A stretch of 46,043 bases of DNA from a virus. The notes below the pieces were generated by a model that had not been told where the DNA came from, made no database searches, and saw only the letters and a list, made by a program, of their open reading frames with translations. Both the position numbers and the translations under genes were made by a program. The stretch covers positions 1 to 46,043 of IMG/VR virus record IMGVR_UViG_3300031715_000010. One strand, given 5' to 3'. Positions 37,328 to 45,219 of this stretch are shown piece by piece (position 1 is the stretch's first letter; each line of letters begins with the position of its first letter).

Positions 37328-39507
37328 TGGCCCGACCTCTGTGCGTCGGCCTTGGCCGCGGCCGCGGCCGCCTGCTGCTGGGCCTTGAACATGTTGGCGG
37401 CGACGTTGCCGAGCGCGGCGTCATGCTCACGCCTGATCTGCTCCTGCTCGAGCTTAAGCTTGGCCGCGTCGTAGATCGTCTCCTGCGCCAGCTTCTCGCG
37501 GCGGAAGGCGTCGTCCTGGTCCTGCTTCTCCTGCTTGAACTGCTGGTCGGCGAGCGCCTGGGCCGTGTCGGACTTGACCTTCTCCATCTGCGCCTTGGCC
37601 GCCGCCGCCATCGGGTCGGGCTCCTTCGGCGTCGCCGCGATCGCAGCCAGGGTCTGCGGGTCGGGCGTCCTGAAGTAGCGCCCGACATTCTTGATGTTGG
37701 CGATGTCGAGCATGTCGCTGATGGTGTTCAAGTATTCTTGAATTCCACACACCGGGTTGGTGACGCCGAACTGCTGCATGATCATCTGCTGATCGGCCTT
37801 GATCTGCTGCAGGGTCATCATCCGGATCGTGTCCGAGCCCTTGCCCAGGGTCGGGTTGACCTCGACGCCCATGCTGGCGTCGAAGGCGCCCGTGTCGATG
37901 TCGGTCCAGGCGCCGTTGATGCGCAGCGTCCGGCGCTGGTTGGGGCTCTCGGCGATCTCGTTGTAGAGGCCGAGGAAGAGATCCTTGAAGCCCGTTTCGG
38001 CCAGCACCCGGGCGACCAGCTCGGTGCGCTCCTGCTGGCCGTTGATGATCGCCTGGACGCCGATCTCGGTCGACGATTGCAATTGTTTGGGGTCGAGGCC
38101 CTTGGCGGCGTCGCTTAAGCCCGTGCGCCGCTGGAAGATGTCGTTGAGCATCTCGAGCACCGGCATCGCCTGCTGGCCGGCGAACGGGGTGGTGGAGAAC
38201 GACACGGCTTCATTGGGATTGCCGCGGGTGCGGATGACCGCGCCGAGATCGTCGTTGAGCGCGTCGTCGATATTGGTGGTGAGCTCGTTGACCACCGTCT
38301 TGGGGTTGATGCTCTCGGCCAGGCTGTCGAGCACGCCGCGCATCATGTTGGTCTTGATGCGCTGGATGTCGGTGACGTAGTCGGCCACGCTGTCGCCGAC
38401 GATGGTGTGCGAGATCGGGTCGACGCCGAACACGGCGAACTTGACCCGGTTGGCGTAGTCGTCATGGACGATCTCGTTGTCCTCGCCCATGGTGCAGATG
38501 TAGCGGAGCTCGGCGTGGCCATCGCCGTCGGCGTCGACCTTGATGTACCACTCGCCATAGAGCACGCCGTCGCCGACCCGGGTCGAATTGTAGCGGCCCG
38601 GATTGCGGAGTTGGCTCTCCATGGTGAAGTTCTGGATGTCTTGGCTCTGCAGGAAATTGGCGCAGAGCTCGCGCGGATAGCCCATGGCGACCAGTTCATC
38701 GATCGCCACCACCCGCTGGTGGCCGACGATGCGCGAGGTCGCAAACGAGCGGGCGTAGCGATCGAGCCGCATCTCCTCCGGCGGCACGCCCGCCACCTTG
38801 ATCAGCGGCTTATCGACCTGGTAGCGGAATGTCACCTCATCGTAGGTGCCCATCTGCGGGTCGAGCGGGCCCTGGTGCACGATCTGGGCGGTGACGTCCT
38901 GGCTCAGCAGCATCTGGATCTGCTGCGGGTTCACGTTGATGAAGGTTTTGCGCTTGAACTCCTTGTGGTCGTCGGTCCACCACTTCACAAAGCCGGTCTT
39001 GACCGTCATGGCGTCCTTGAACGCGCCATAGAGGATCAGGAAGCCCGGATTGTCCTGCCAAAACACATAGTTGATGTAGTTTGTCTGCTGTTCGGCCGCG
39101 TCGACGTCGGCCGGCGTGCGCGGGTTGAGGAAGACCGGCTTTTGGCTCGAGCCGAACAGCCGGATCAGGCTCGGCAGCATCAGCATGACGGCGTCGCGCA
39201 CGTCGGTCGAGACATAGGTCGACTTGTTGGCGCTCTCCTGGTCATAGCCGAGGATCTGCTCGTAAGTGGCGTCGGGATCCTGGATGATCAGCGTGTCGCT
39301 ATAGGGCGAGCCGTCCGGGTTGAGCGAGGGCAACAGGCCGTAATAGTACTTTTGCGACTTGTCGCGCACCGGGGCGAGCACCGAGCCCTCGTAGTCGCGC
39401 GAGTCGCGGATCAAAGCCTGGATGAATTGCTCATAGGTCGCCGGGTCGGCCGGGTCGTAGGCGTCTGGCGCGCCGCCCTCTTTGAAGCTGGCGAAGAGCT
39501 GCTCCAC
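37324..39507 (-). CDS. Portal protein (P22-like)
   Basis: 727 residues, the first gene of the late operon. Portal-family features: VLAPVRDKSQKYYYGLLPS, STDVRDAVMLMLPSLIRLFG, a long crown region with ADYVTDIQRIKTNMMRGVLD and MPVLEMLNDIFQRRTGLSD, and a coiled-coil, Gln/Ala-rich barrel tail (QFKQEKQDQDDAFRREKLAQ). The length and tail match P22 gp1. The portal forms the 12-fold vertex for packaging and ejection. Confidence 0.88.
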   Translation of the reverse strand: MEQLFASFKEGGAPDAYDPADPATYEQFIQALIRDSRDYEGSVLAPVRDKSQKYYYGLLPSLNPDGSPYSDTLIIQDPDATYEQILGYDQESANKSTYVSTDVRDAVMLMLPSLIRLFGSSQKPVFLNPRTPADVDAAEQQTNYINYVFWQDNPGFLILYGAFKDAMTVKTGFVKWWTDDHKEFKRKTFINVNPQQIQMLLSQDVTAQIVHQGPLDPQMGTYDEVTFRYQVDKPLIKVAGVPPEEMRLDRYARSFATSRIVGHQRVVAIDELVAMGYPRELCANFLQSQDIQNFTMESQLRNPGRYNSTRVGDGVLYGEWYIKVDADGDGHAELRYICTMGEDNEIVHDDYANRVKFAVFGVDPISHTIVGDSVADYVTDIQRIKTNMMRGVLDSLAESINPKTVVNELTTNIDDALNDDLGAVIRTRGNPNEAVSFSTTPFAGQQAMPVLEMLNDIFQRRTGLSDAAKGLDPKQLQSSTEIGVQAIINGQQERTELVARVLAETGFKDLFLGLYNEIAESPNQRRTLRINGAWTDIDTGAFDASMGVEVNPTLGKGSDTIRMMTLQQIKADQQMIMQQFGVTNPVCGIQEYLNTISDMLDIANIKNVGRYFRTPDPQTLAAIAATPKEPDPMAAAAKAQMEKVKSDTAQALADQQFKQEKQDQDDAFRREKLAQETIYDAAKLKLEQEQIRREHDAALGNVAANMFKAQQQAAAAAAKADAQRSGQ

Positions 39508-39726
39508 CGCCGGCTAATCCGCTGGTTTGCCGTTGATAAGAGCACGGCTGGGCATTGACTTAACCCTCGATCCTGTTCGTTCCCGATTTGGCCTCGCTTT
39601 GGCCGCTTGTTTTGGCCGTTTGGTTGCCAAATCGGCAAGTGCACCCCGGCGTCATTGATATTTTGCCGGGGTAGATTAAGGCTTAAATCGCCGTTTTGGC
39701 AACCAACCCGTTTGAGGAGGAAGCAA
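39508..39726. promoter_or_regulatory. Divergent late control region with two repressor operators
   Basis: 219 bp without a gene between portal (leftward) and 39727 (rightward). Operators: GTTGCC-AAATC-GGCAAG (39623-39639, 11/12) and ATCGCC-GTTTT-GGCAAC (39687-39703, 10/12). Between them lies an inverted repeat ACCCCGGC (39643-39650) / GCCGGGGT (39665-39672). On the minus strand TTGCCA in the second operator and CTTAAT 16 bp on give a candidate late promoter. Repeated TTTGGCC occurs near 39600-39620. Confidence 0.6.
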
Positions 39727-40389
39727 ATGCCGTACGCTTGGATCGATTTCATCCGACCGGAGGGGGGAGGCTGGCCGGTCGATCCCGGTTATGGCCATCC
39801 TGAAGGCGGCCATCCTGGCCAGGGCCTGCCAGGTCGCCCCGGCTGGGGCGGATTCCCCGATCGCCCGAGCCAGGGCCTGCCCGGCTTTCCCGGCGCGCCT
39901 GGCCATCCCGGCCATCTGCCGGCGCGACCCAGCCGTCCGACCGATCCAGGCTATGGCGTCGACGAGGGCGAAGGCGAAGCCGGCCAATTGCCGGTCTGGC
40001 CGCTCGATCCCGAACATCCCGACACGGGCCTGCCGCCGGTCGCCGGCCATCCGCTGCCGCCGATCGATCCGCCGCCTGGCACCATCTGGCCGCCGCTGCC
40101 GCCCAGCGTCCCGGCCGGCAAGGTCCTGGTTCTCGTGTACATTTCTGGCGTCGGCTACCGCTATGCGGTCTTGACCGTCGAGCATGGCGGGGGCGAACCC
40201 GATCAGGGCCTGCCTGGCGAGGGGGTCGAACATCCCGACCAGGGCCTGCCGGGCCGTCCGCCGGTCGCCGGTCAGCCGCTGCCGCCGCAACGTCCAGGCG
40301 GCCCCAGCACCCAGCCCCTGCCGCCGGGGCGCCCGCCAGTTGCGGGCCAGCTGCCGACACGTCCAACCCCGACGCCGACCCGTCGCTGA
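39727..40389 (+). CDS. Pro/Gly repeat protein next to the portal
   Basis: 220 residues from ATG 39727, with GAGGAGGAAG upstream. Built of repeats such as PDQGLPG, HPDQGLPGRPPVAGQPLP and GLPGFPGAPGHPG, with one ordinary island (GKVLVLVYISGVGYRYAVLT). Collagen-like spacing is partial. Similar proline/glycine proteins in rhizobial podoviruses lie beside portal or endolysin genes. Likely virion-exposed; unknown role. Confidence 0.65.
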   Translation: MPYAWIDFIRPEGGGWPVDPGYGHPEGGHPGQGLPGRPGWGGFPDRPSQGLPGFPGAPGHPGHLPARPSRPTDPGYGVDEGEGEAGQLPVWPLDPEHPDTGLPPVAGHPLPPIDPPPGTIWPPLPPSVPAGKVLVLVYISGVGYRYAVLTVEHGGGEPDQGLPGEGVEHPDQGLPGRPPVAGQPLPPQRPGGPSTQPLPPGRPPVAGQLPTRPTPTPTRR

Positions 40390-40396
40390 GCCACCG

Positions 40397-40432
40397 GGGC
40401 GCGCTCTCAAAAGAGCGCGCCCTCCCGGAGGG
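40397..40432 (+). promoter_or_regulatory. Hairpins before the endolysin
   Basis: GGGCGCGCTCT-CAAA-AGAGCGCGCCC (40397-40422) is a perfect 11-bp stem with a tetraloop. An alternative, CCCTCC-C-GGAGGG (40420-40432), would trap the ribosome binding site GGAGG of the endolysin. The two share CCC and exclude each other, so translation could be switched. Confidence 0.55.
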
Positions 40433-40437
40433 TGAAG

Positions 40438-41016
40438 ATGATCGACCGCAAGACGTTCTTCGATTCGATCCGCGCGTCGCTATTCGGCGGCACGCTCAAG
40501 CAAAGCCAGGTCGACGGGGTCGATTACCTGTTGAATGTCTGGGAGCGCCATTTCGAGATCCCCAATCCGCGCGACGGGACCAAGTGGCTCTCCTACTGCA
40601 TGGCGACGGTCTACCACGAGACGGCGCAGACGATGCAGCCGATCGAGGAATACGGCCAGGGCAAGGGCAAGAAATACGGCCAGCCGGCGGGGCCGCATGG
40701 CCACTGCTACTATGGCCGCGGCCATGTCCAGCTCACCTGGGAGGAGAATTACCTCAAGGCGGAGAAGAACCTGAAGGATCGCTACGGCGTCGAGGCGAAG
40801 CTGCACAAAGAGCCGCACCGCATGCTCGAGCACGAGATCTCGGCTTTGGTCCTCTATGACGGGATGATCCACGGCTGGTTCACCGGGGTCGGCTTGCCGA
40901 AATATTTCAACGCCACGGTCGAGGACCCGGTCAATGCGCGCCGGATCGTCAACGCGCTCGACAAGGCCGAGCTGATCGCCGGCTATTACGGGAAGTTCAA
41001 GAAAGCGCTGGCATGA
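40438..41016 (+). CDS. Endolysin, GH19 chitinase-like
   Basis: 192 residues from ATG 40438 (GGAGG six bases upstream; the frame opens at GTG 40432). TVYHETAQTMQPIEEYGQG carries the GH19 catalytic Glu61 and YYGRGHVQLTWEENY at 91-105 the conserved substrate-binding loop. The C-terminus is helical. Such enzymes cleave peptidoglycan glycan strands. No signal peptide, so it needs a holin. Confidence 0.85.
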   Translation: MIDRKTFFDSIRASLFGGTLKQSQVDGVDYLLNVWERHFEIPNPRDGTKWLSYCMATVYHETAQTMQPIEEYGQGKGKKYGQPAGPHGHCYYGRGHVQLTWEENYLKAEKNLKDRYGVEAKLHKEPHRMLEHEISALVLYDGMIHGWFTGVGLPKYFNATVEDPVNARRIVNALDKAELIAGYYGKFKKALA

Positions 41017-42374
41017 GCGAGGCGCGGCTCGACGACGACCCTTCGACAAGCTCAGGGGCCGCGCCCCCTTCGACAGGCTCAGGGGACGGGACGATCGAGG
41101 TCCCCTACCTGCCGCGCAAGCACTTCCGCCCTTTGCACGCCTCGACCAAGCGCTGGATGTTCGTCTGCGCCCATCGCCGGGCGGGCAAGACGGTGGCCTT
41201 GGCCAACCAGCTGATCCGCGCCGCTTCGCTCAACGGGCGCAAGTGGCCGCCGCCGCGCTACGGCTATGTCGGGCCGTCCTTCGAGCAGGCCAAGGACCTG
41301 GTCTGGGCTTACTTGAAGCAATATACCGAGAAGATTCCCGGCGTCCGCCATCTCGAGGGCGAGCTCGCCTGCATCCTGCCCAACAAGGCGACGATCAAGC
41401 TCTATGGCGGCGCGGCGGCCTACGAGCGCATGCGCGGCATGTATTTCGACGGCATCGTGCTCGACGAATATCCGCTGCTCAACCCGGCGGTCCTGTCGAC
41501 CGTGGTCAGGCCGTGCCTGGCCGACTATCGCGGCTTCGGCCTGGTCAGCGGCACCTCGAACGGCGACGACCATTTCAACCATTTGCGGCTCAAGGTCGAG
41601 GACGATCCACGCTGGGACATGTTCATCATCCCGCTCTCCGCCACTGGCGAGGAGGCGCTCTCCCACGCCGAGGCGATCGAGCTCACCCAGGACATGAGTC
41701 CGGAGGAATACGCCCGCGAGATGGAGTGCAGCTTCGATGCGCCGGTCGAGGGCTCTTATTACGGCGAGATCCTCAACAAGCTCGCCTTGCAGGGCCGGAT
41801 CACCTCGGTGCCGGTCGATCTTTCCCAGCCGGTCATCACCGCGTGGGACCTGGGCATCCACGATTATTGCTGCATCTGGTTCTACCAGATCGCAGGTAAG
41901 GAGATCCATTTCATCGATTACATCCAGGACAACGGCAAGGGCCTCGACCATTACGCCCACGAGCTGCGCTTGCGCGCGAAGAAGGGCGGCTACGTGTTCA
42001 AGGCGCATTGCCTGCCCCACGACGTCGAGGCGCGCGAGCTGTCGACCGGGCAGAGCCGGCGGGCCTTCCTGGAGAACGAGCTCGACGAGCCGATCATCAC
42101 CGCGCCGTTCGCCAACCCAGGCGACGGCATCACCGCGGCGCGCGGGCTGCTCGGCCTCTCCTGGTTCGACCAGGTCAATTGCCGCAAGGGCCTGGCGATG
42201 TTGCGCGGCTATCACCGCAACAAGATGGGTCAGCCGGTGCATGGGCCCGGGCCGCATAGCCACGGGGCCGACGCCTATCGCACCTTCGCCACCGCTTTCC
42301 ACATGGTCGGCGGCTTAGCGGCGAGCCAGGGGCGGGGGCAGCGGCTGAGGCGCAAGATCCGCGGGCTGGTTTAA
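41013..42374 (+). CDS. terL: Terminase large subunit
   Basis: 453 residues, ATG inside the endolysin stop. Walker A AHRRAGKT at 53-60 and Walker B FDGIVLDEY at 145-153 mark the ATPase. The nuclease domain starts with ITAWDLGIHD (Asp279) and ends with HSHGADAYRTF (Asp near 420). Residues about 9-25 are encoded by two copies of a CCCTTCGACAAGCTCAGGGG-like repeat and look like an inserted linker. The last 60 bases overlap the convergent zinc protein gene. Confidence 0.9.
   Translation: MSEARLDDDPSTSSGAAPPSTGSGDGTIEVPYLPRKHFRPLHASTKRWMFVCAHRRAGKTVALANQLIRAASLNGRKWPPPRYGYVGPSFEQAKDLVWAYLKQYTEKIPGVRHLEGELACILPNKATIKLYGGAAAYERMRGMYFDGIVLDEYPLLNPAVLSTVVRPCLADYRGFGLVSGTSNGDDHFNHLRLKVEDDPRWDMFIIPLSATGEEALSHAEAIELTQDMSPEEYAREMECSFDAPVEGSYYGEILNKLALQGRITSVPVDLSQPVITAWDLGIHDYCCIWFYQIAGKEIHFIDYIQDNGKGLDHYAHELRLRAKKGGYVFKAHCLPHDVEARELSTGQSRRAFLENELDEPIITAPFANPGDGITAARGLLGLSWFDQVNCRKGLAMLRGYHRNKMGQPVHGPGPHSHGADAYRTFATAFHMVGGLAASQGRGQRLRRKIRGLV
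41039..41085. repeat. Two copies of the CCCTTCGACAAGCTCAGGGG element in terL
   Basis: Copy 1 (41039-41058) is CCCTTCGACAAGCTCAGGGG; copy 2 (41066-41085) is CCCTTCGACAGGCTCAGGGG, one mismatch, 27 bp apart. This word is known as a dispersed, often intergenic repeat in genomes of Sphingomonadales and other GC-rich alphaproteobacteria. Here it lies in frame in the terL start. Confidence 0.75.
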
Positions 42375-42605
42375 GAGGTCGTCGACGAAGACGTGGCAGC
42401 GCACGCAATAGCGCTCACGGAAATCGTTGGGGTTGTAGCTGTTCATCCCGCAGCGCGGGCAGACGAACACCGCGCGCATGCTCGACGGCCTCGGCTTGAC
42501 GTCCTCGGCGGCCGGGAACACCAGCGGCAGGCCACAGGCGAGACAGCGGATCCGGCCATAGGGCTGCTCGGCGCCGCAGCCGGCGCAGCGGGCCTTATCG
42601 GTCAT
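42315..42605 (-). CDS. Double zinc-ribbon protein
   Basis: 96 residues. CAGCG and CLACG form one ribbon (residues 7-24); CPRCGMNSYNPNDFRERYC with CVRCHVFVDD forms another (near 49-72). The second motif is widespread in phage proteins next to packaging genes. Last gene of the leftward 45945 operon; its end lies antisense to terL. Confidence 0.7.
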   Translation of the reverse strand: MTDKARCAGCGAEQPYGRIRCLACGLPLVFPAAEDVKPRPSSMRAVFVCPRCGMNSYNPNDFRERYCVRCHVFVDDLLNQPADLAPQPLPPPLARR

Positions 42606-42886
42606 GGCGCCTGCTTTTCGCTCTGAAGAAAGGCGCGGACGGCGTCCTGGGTCTGCTTGAGGTCGGCCTTCTCTTCGGCGGAGAGCGCGGCGATTTCCCT
42701 CGTGCTCATTTTCTTCAGCTTAAAGTCGGCGCCGAACTGCATCACCTCGGCGCAGTAGAAGCACACTGACATGTCGCCTGGCGTGGCCAAAGGCACGTCG
42801 TCCTTGAGGGTCGACGCCGAATCGACGACCTCGCCGCAATAGGGGCAGCGGTCTTCCCGCAGCCGGATATGCGGGACGTCGCTCAT
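42602..42886 (-). CDS. Zinc-binding protein of the TerS operon
   Basis: 94 residues from ATG 42886, overlapping the upstream stop. CPYCGEVVD near 14 and CFYCAEVMQFG near 42 form a zinc ribbon; the C-terminus is helical (LSAEEKADLKQTQDAVRAFL). No family beyond the ribbon. Confidence 0.68.
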   Translation of the reverse strand: MSDVPHIRLREDRCPYCGEVVDSASTLKDDVPLATPGDMSVCFYCAEVMQFGADFKLKKMSTREIAALSAEEKADLKQTQDAVRAFLQSEKQAP

Positions 42887-43203
42887 TTGACCCCCACATA
42901 GCGTTTGCTCAACACGCGCCTGACCATCTCGGCATGGCCCTTCTCCGCCTCCTCCCAGGTCGAATAGCGGTCCTGGTCCTCGCTTTGGCCGTTGAAGAAC
43001 GCCATCGTTTCGAACAGGAGCGGCGGCCCGTCGCCATATTGGTGGTCGAGGCCGAGGAATACGGTCGAGACGCTGAGCTCGAGCTGGACGGTATGAGCGA
43101 CCCGGCGATCGGCGTGCTCCATCCATAGGCCCCAGGTCATCAGGTCCGGCTCTTCGACCGGGTTATGGCCGTCGAGGATGTAGCGGCCTGGACCGCGCCT
43201 CAC
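42883..43203 (-). CDS. Conserved phage hypothetical protein
   Basis: 106 residues. MTWGLWMEHADRRVAHTVQL, STVFLGLDHQYGDGPPLLFE and DQDRYSTWEEAEKGHAEMVR. The GLDHQYGDGPPLLFETM segment is recurrent in phage proteins of this kind. Unknown function. Confidence 0.7.
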   Translation of the reverse strand: MRRGPGRYILDGHNPVEEPDLMTWGLWMEHADRRVAHTVQLELSVSTVFLGLDHQYGDGPPLLFETMAFFNGQSEDQDRYSTWEEAEKGHAEMVRRVLSKRYVGVK

Positions 43204-43379
43204 TTCTTCTTGCCGTGGTAGTGTTTCTGCCCGGGCGCGGCGCCCTTGGCGCGGGCGATTGCGCCGATCACCGCGCCCGGGACCCCCTTGGCTTTCAGCT
43301 GCGCCGCCCGGCCGCCATGGCCCAGGGCATTCGATTTGCCGTGGAAAGATCCGGTCTTTTTGGTGCTCCCGTGCGACAT
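43200..43379 (-). CDS. 59-residue basic Gly/Lys/His protein
   Basis: Begins MSHGSTKKTGSFHGKSNALG, then GRAAQLKAKGVPGAVIGAIA, ending QKHYHGKKK. Strongly basic, no cysteines. ATGA overlap with the gene downstream. Could be a small DNA-binding or virion protein; similar short proteins occur in head clusters. Confidence 0.6.
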   Translation of the reverse strand: MSHGSTKKTGSFHGKSNALGHGGRAAQLKAKGVPGAVIGAIARAKGAAPGQKHYHGKKK

Positions 43380-43390
43380 GACTTTTCTCC

Positions 43391-43939
43391 TTACGCCACT
43401 GCGATGGCGTTGCTGGTGGCGGAGGCCTCGCCGGCGGCGTTGATCGCGGTCACCCGGCAAGAGACGTTGGTCCCGCTGTCGGCCGCCTGCAGCATGTAGC
43501 TGCTCAGCGTCGCGCCGGGGATGTTGCCTCCGCCGCGCAGCCATTGATACACGTAATCGGTCGGCGAATAGCTCCAGTTCCCTTGGGTGCAGGCGAGCAC
43601 GTTGCCGACCGCGCCGGTCCCGCTGACATTGGGCGCGGTGATGAGAACCGGCGGCTGGATCAGCCCGAGCGCGCCGCTGATGGCGTCGGCCATGGCGGCC
43701 CCGCCGAGGTTGCCGGCCTTGCCTCGGTTGACCAGGTGAAGCGCCTCGTTGGTGAAGGCGGTCTGGGTCGGGCCCGGCTTCAGCGCCGCTGGCGGCCTGG
43801 CGATGGTCAGATCGTGGGTGGTTGTGTCGACGTCGAGCGCCGCGGCGATTGCGTTCAATTCAGTGACCAGGGTCGGATAGTTGAGGTTCTTCATGCCGAT
43901 CAGGGTCAGCTGGCTGGTGAAGTCGGCGATCTGGTACAT
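43391..43939 (-). CDS. Minor virion protein with Ig-like domain
   Basis: 182 residues. Residues 1-85 are helical (YPTLVTELNAIAAALDVDTT). The C-terminal domain, PNVSGTGAVGNVLACTQGNW through YVYQWLRGGGNIPGATLSSY and CRVTAINAAGEASATS, is an Ig-like/FnIII-like fold. Ig-like decoration domains are common on phage heads and tails. An unusual location for a structural protein, in the TerS operon. Confidence 0.65.
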   Translation of the reverse strand: MYQIADFTSQLTLIGMKNLNYPTLVTELNAIAAALDVDTTTHDLTIARPPAALKPGPTQTAFTNEALHLVNRGKAGNLGGAAMADAISGALGLIQPPVLITAPNVSGTGAVGNVLACTQGNWSYSPTDYVYQWLRGGGNIPGATLSSYMLQAADSGTNVSCRVTAINAAGEASATSNAIAVA

Positions 43940-43951
43940 TTCACTCCTCCT

Positions 43952-44227
43952 CTATGCGTGCCCCGTCACGTCGGGCTGGCCTTCGAAGCGCTTGATCTGC
44001 TCCTTGAGCAGGGTGACCACGTCCTTCCGGTCGGCGCCGTTGCTGATGTAATTGCAGCGGCCCTCGCCCTCGCCGAAGGGGAACACCAGCAGGACGAAGC
44101 CGACCTGGCGCTCCTTGCCCCTGGCCTTGCCGTTGAACGTTTCGTCGAGCGCCTGGGCGACGCCGTTCATCGTGGCGCGGAACTTGTCCTCGATCGGCTG
44201 GTCGCCGAGCTCATATTTCTGGGCCAT
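43952..44227 (-). CDS. Conserved phage protein (VLLVFPFGEGEGRCNYISNG)
   Basis: 91 residues from ATG 44227. The core VGFVLLVFPFGEGEGRCNYI with SNGADRKDVVTLLKEQIKRF is shared by small proteins of many alphaproteobacterial phages. Directly downstream of the TerS candidate, overlapping none. Function unknown. Confidence 0.68.
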   Translation of the reverse strand: MAQKYELGDQPIEDKFRATMNGVAQALDETFNGKARGKERQVGFVLLVFPFGEGEGRCNYISNGADRKDVVTLLKEQIKRFEGQPDVTGHA

Positions 44228-44228
44228 G

Positions 44229-44681
44229 TCATCCTTCCTTGGGGGGTTCGAGCCATTTGAGGGTGATGGTCGAGCGGTCGTTCTTGAGCTCGATGGTCGA
44301 GGGCATGCCCGTTTCGCGCGGGCCGAAGCCGCGCCTCCTGCCCGCGGCCGAGCGCAGGAACTCTTTTGCCGCGTAATAGCGGTTCTGGAAGCTGCCCGAG
44401 TCTCGCAGCGCGGCGAACAAGACGGCGACCGCCTCGTCGACTCCCTGGTCGAGCGTCTCGGCGATCGCCGCCTTGAGCGCCGGGACCGCCTCGACATAGC
44501 GCCTGAGGCGCTCGGGCTCGACCCCCATGGCTTTGGCCGCCGCGGTGACGTTGCCGTCGACCTGCATCAGGAGTTCGCGCACCTCCACCTGGTCGAAAGC
44601 CGGCGGATCGGGGACGAGCTCGAGGCGTCTTTCCTGATCGGCGACATAGCGGTTGGCGAGGATCTTCTCTCTCACGGTCAT
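44229..44681 (-). CDS. Terminase small subunit candidate
   Basis: 150 residues from ATG 44681. An HTH-like block (ELLMQVDGNVTAAAKAMGVE, PERLRRYVEAVP) is followed by a helical middle, RSAAGRRRGFG and the C-terminal tail STITLKWLEP. A similar order appears in the 7923-8297 protein. DNA-binding N-terminus plus a conserved tail, and location near TerL, fit TerS; no functional proof. Confidence 0.6.
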   Translation of the reverse strand: MTVREKILANRYVADQERRLELVPDPPAFDQVEVRELLMQVDGNVTAAAKAMGVEPERLRRYVEAVPALKAAIAETLDQGVDEAVAVLFAALRDSGSFQNRYYAAKEFLRSAAGRRRGFGPRETGMPSTIELKNDRSTITLKWLEPPKEG

Positions 44682-44929
44682 GGGTCGTGTCCGTCGTCGA
44701 GCAGCCGCTGACTGAGCCGCTGGACCGCGCCGATCAGGGCGAAATGCTGATCCTTCGCCCGGGTCCAGCTGTGGGTGACGCCGCCGTCGCGGGTGACGCC
44801 GGCGAAGGCGACGCCGAGGAGCTGCCCCGCCTTGATGTCGGCGATGAGCGGATCGAGATGCTCGAGCATCTCCTGCTGCAGCTGGCTCATCGGCACGGCG
44901 CCGAAGGCGTGGACGACATTGTCGCTCAC
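44678..44929 (-). CDS. Conserved phage protein, paralogue of 1594-1941
   Basis: 83 residues. LLGVAFAGVTRDGGVTHSWT and FALIGAVQRLSQRLLDD match the GMAVVYVGPDG protein at 1594 in order. Widespread in phages, function unknown. ATGA overlap with the TerS candidate. Confidence 0.68.
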   Translation of the reverse strand: MSDNVVHAFGAVPMSQLQQEMLEHLDPLIADIKAGQLLGVAFAGVTRDGGVTHSWTRAKDQHFALIGAVQRLSQRLLDDGHDP

Positions 44930-45219
44930 AGCCAGCTCTCCACCAGGTGCGGCGGGTCCCTCTCGGAGCGCGCCATTTTGACCAGGCCCGCGCCTTCGAA
45001 GGCCTCACGCAACGCCTCGAGCTTGCCGGTCAGCACGTCGCTGGTGGCGAGCGGGCCGACTTTGTGGCCGATCTCGAACCGCCGGGCGATGAAGCCGTTG
45101 GGGTGGTCTTTCGGCCGGTCATAGATGGTCCAGATGGCGAGCGCGCCGCGCTTCATCGCGGCATGCGAGGCGGCCTGAATGAAGGCTTGGCCGAGGCCGG
45201 TCATTGGCTCACCCGTCAT
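44926..45219 (-). CDS. Conserved hypothetical protein
   Basis: 97 residues from ATG 45219 (ATG 45204 is an alternative). LGQAFIQAASHAAMKRGALA, IWTIYDRPKDHPNGFIARRF and LEALREAFEGAGLVKMARSE. An alpha/beta protein found in phage packaging regions. Role unknown. Confidence 0.65.
   Translation of the reverse strand: MTGEPMTGLGQAFIQAASHAAMKRGALAIWTIYDRPKDHPNGFIARRFEIGHKVGPLATSDVLTGKLEALREAFEGAGLVKMARSERDPPHLVESWL

Noticed and set aside
41079-42302. 407-residue open frame opposite terL
   Set aside because: Antisense to a terminase with intact catalytic motifs; composition typical of a mirror frame.
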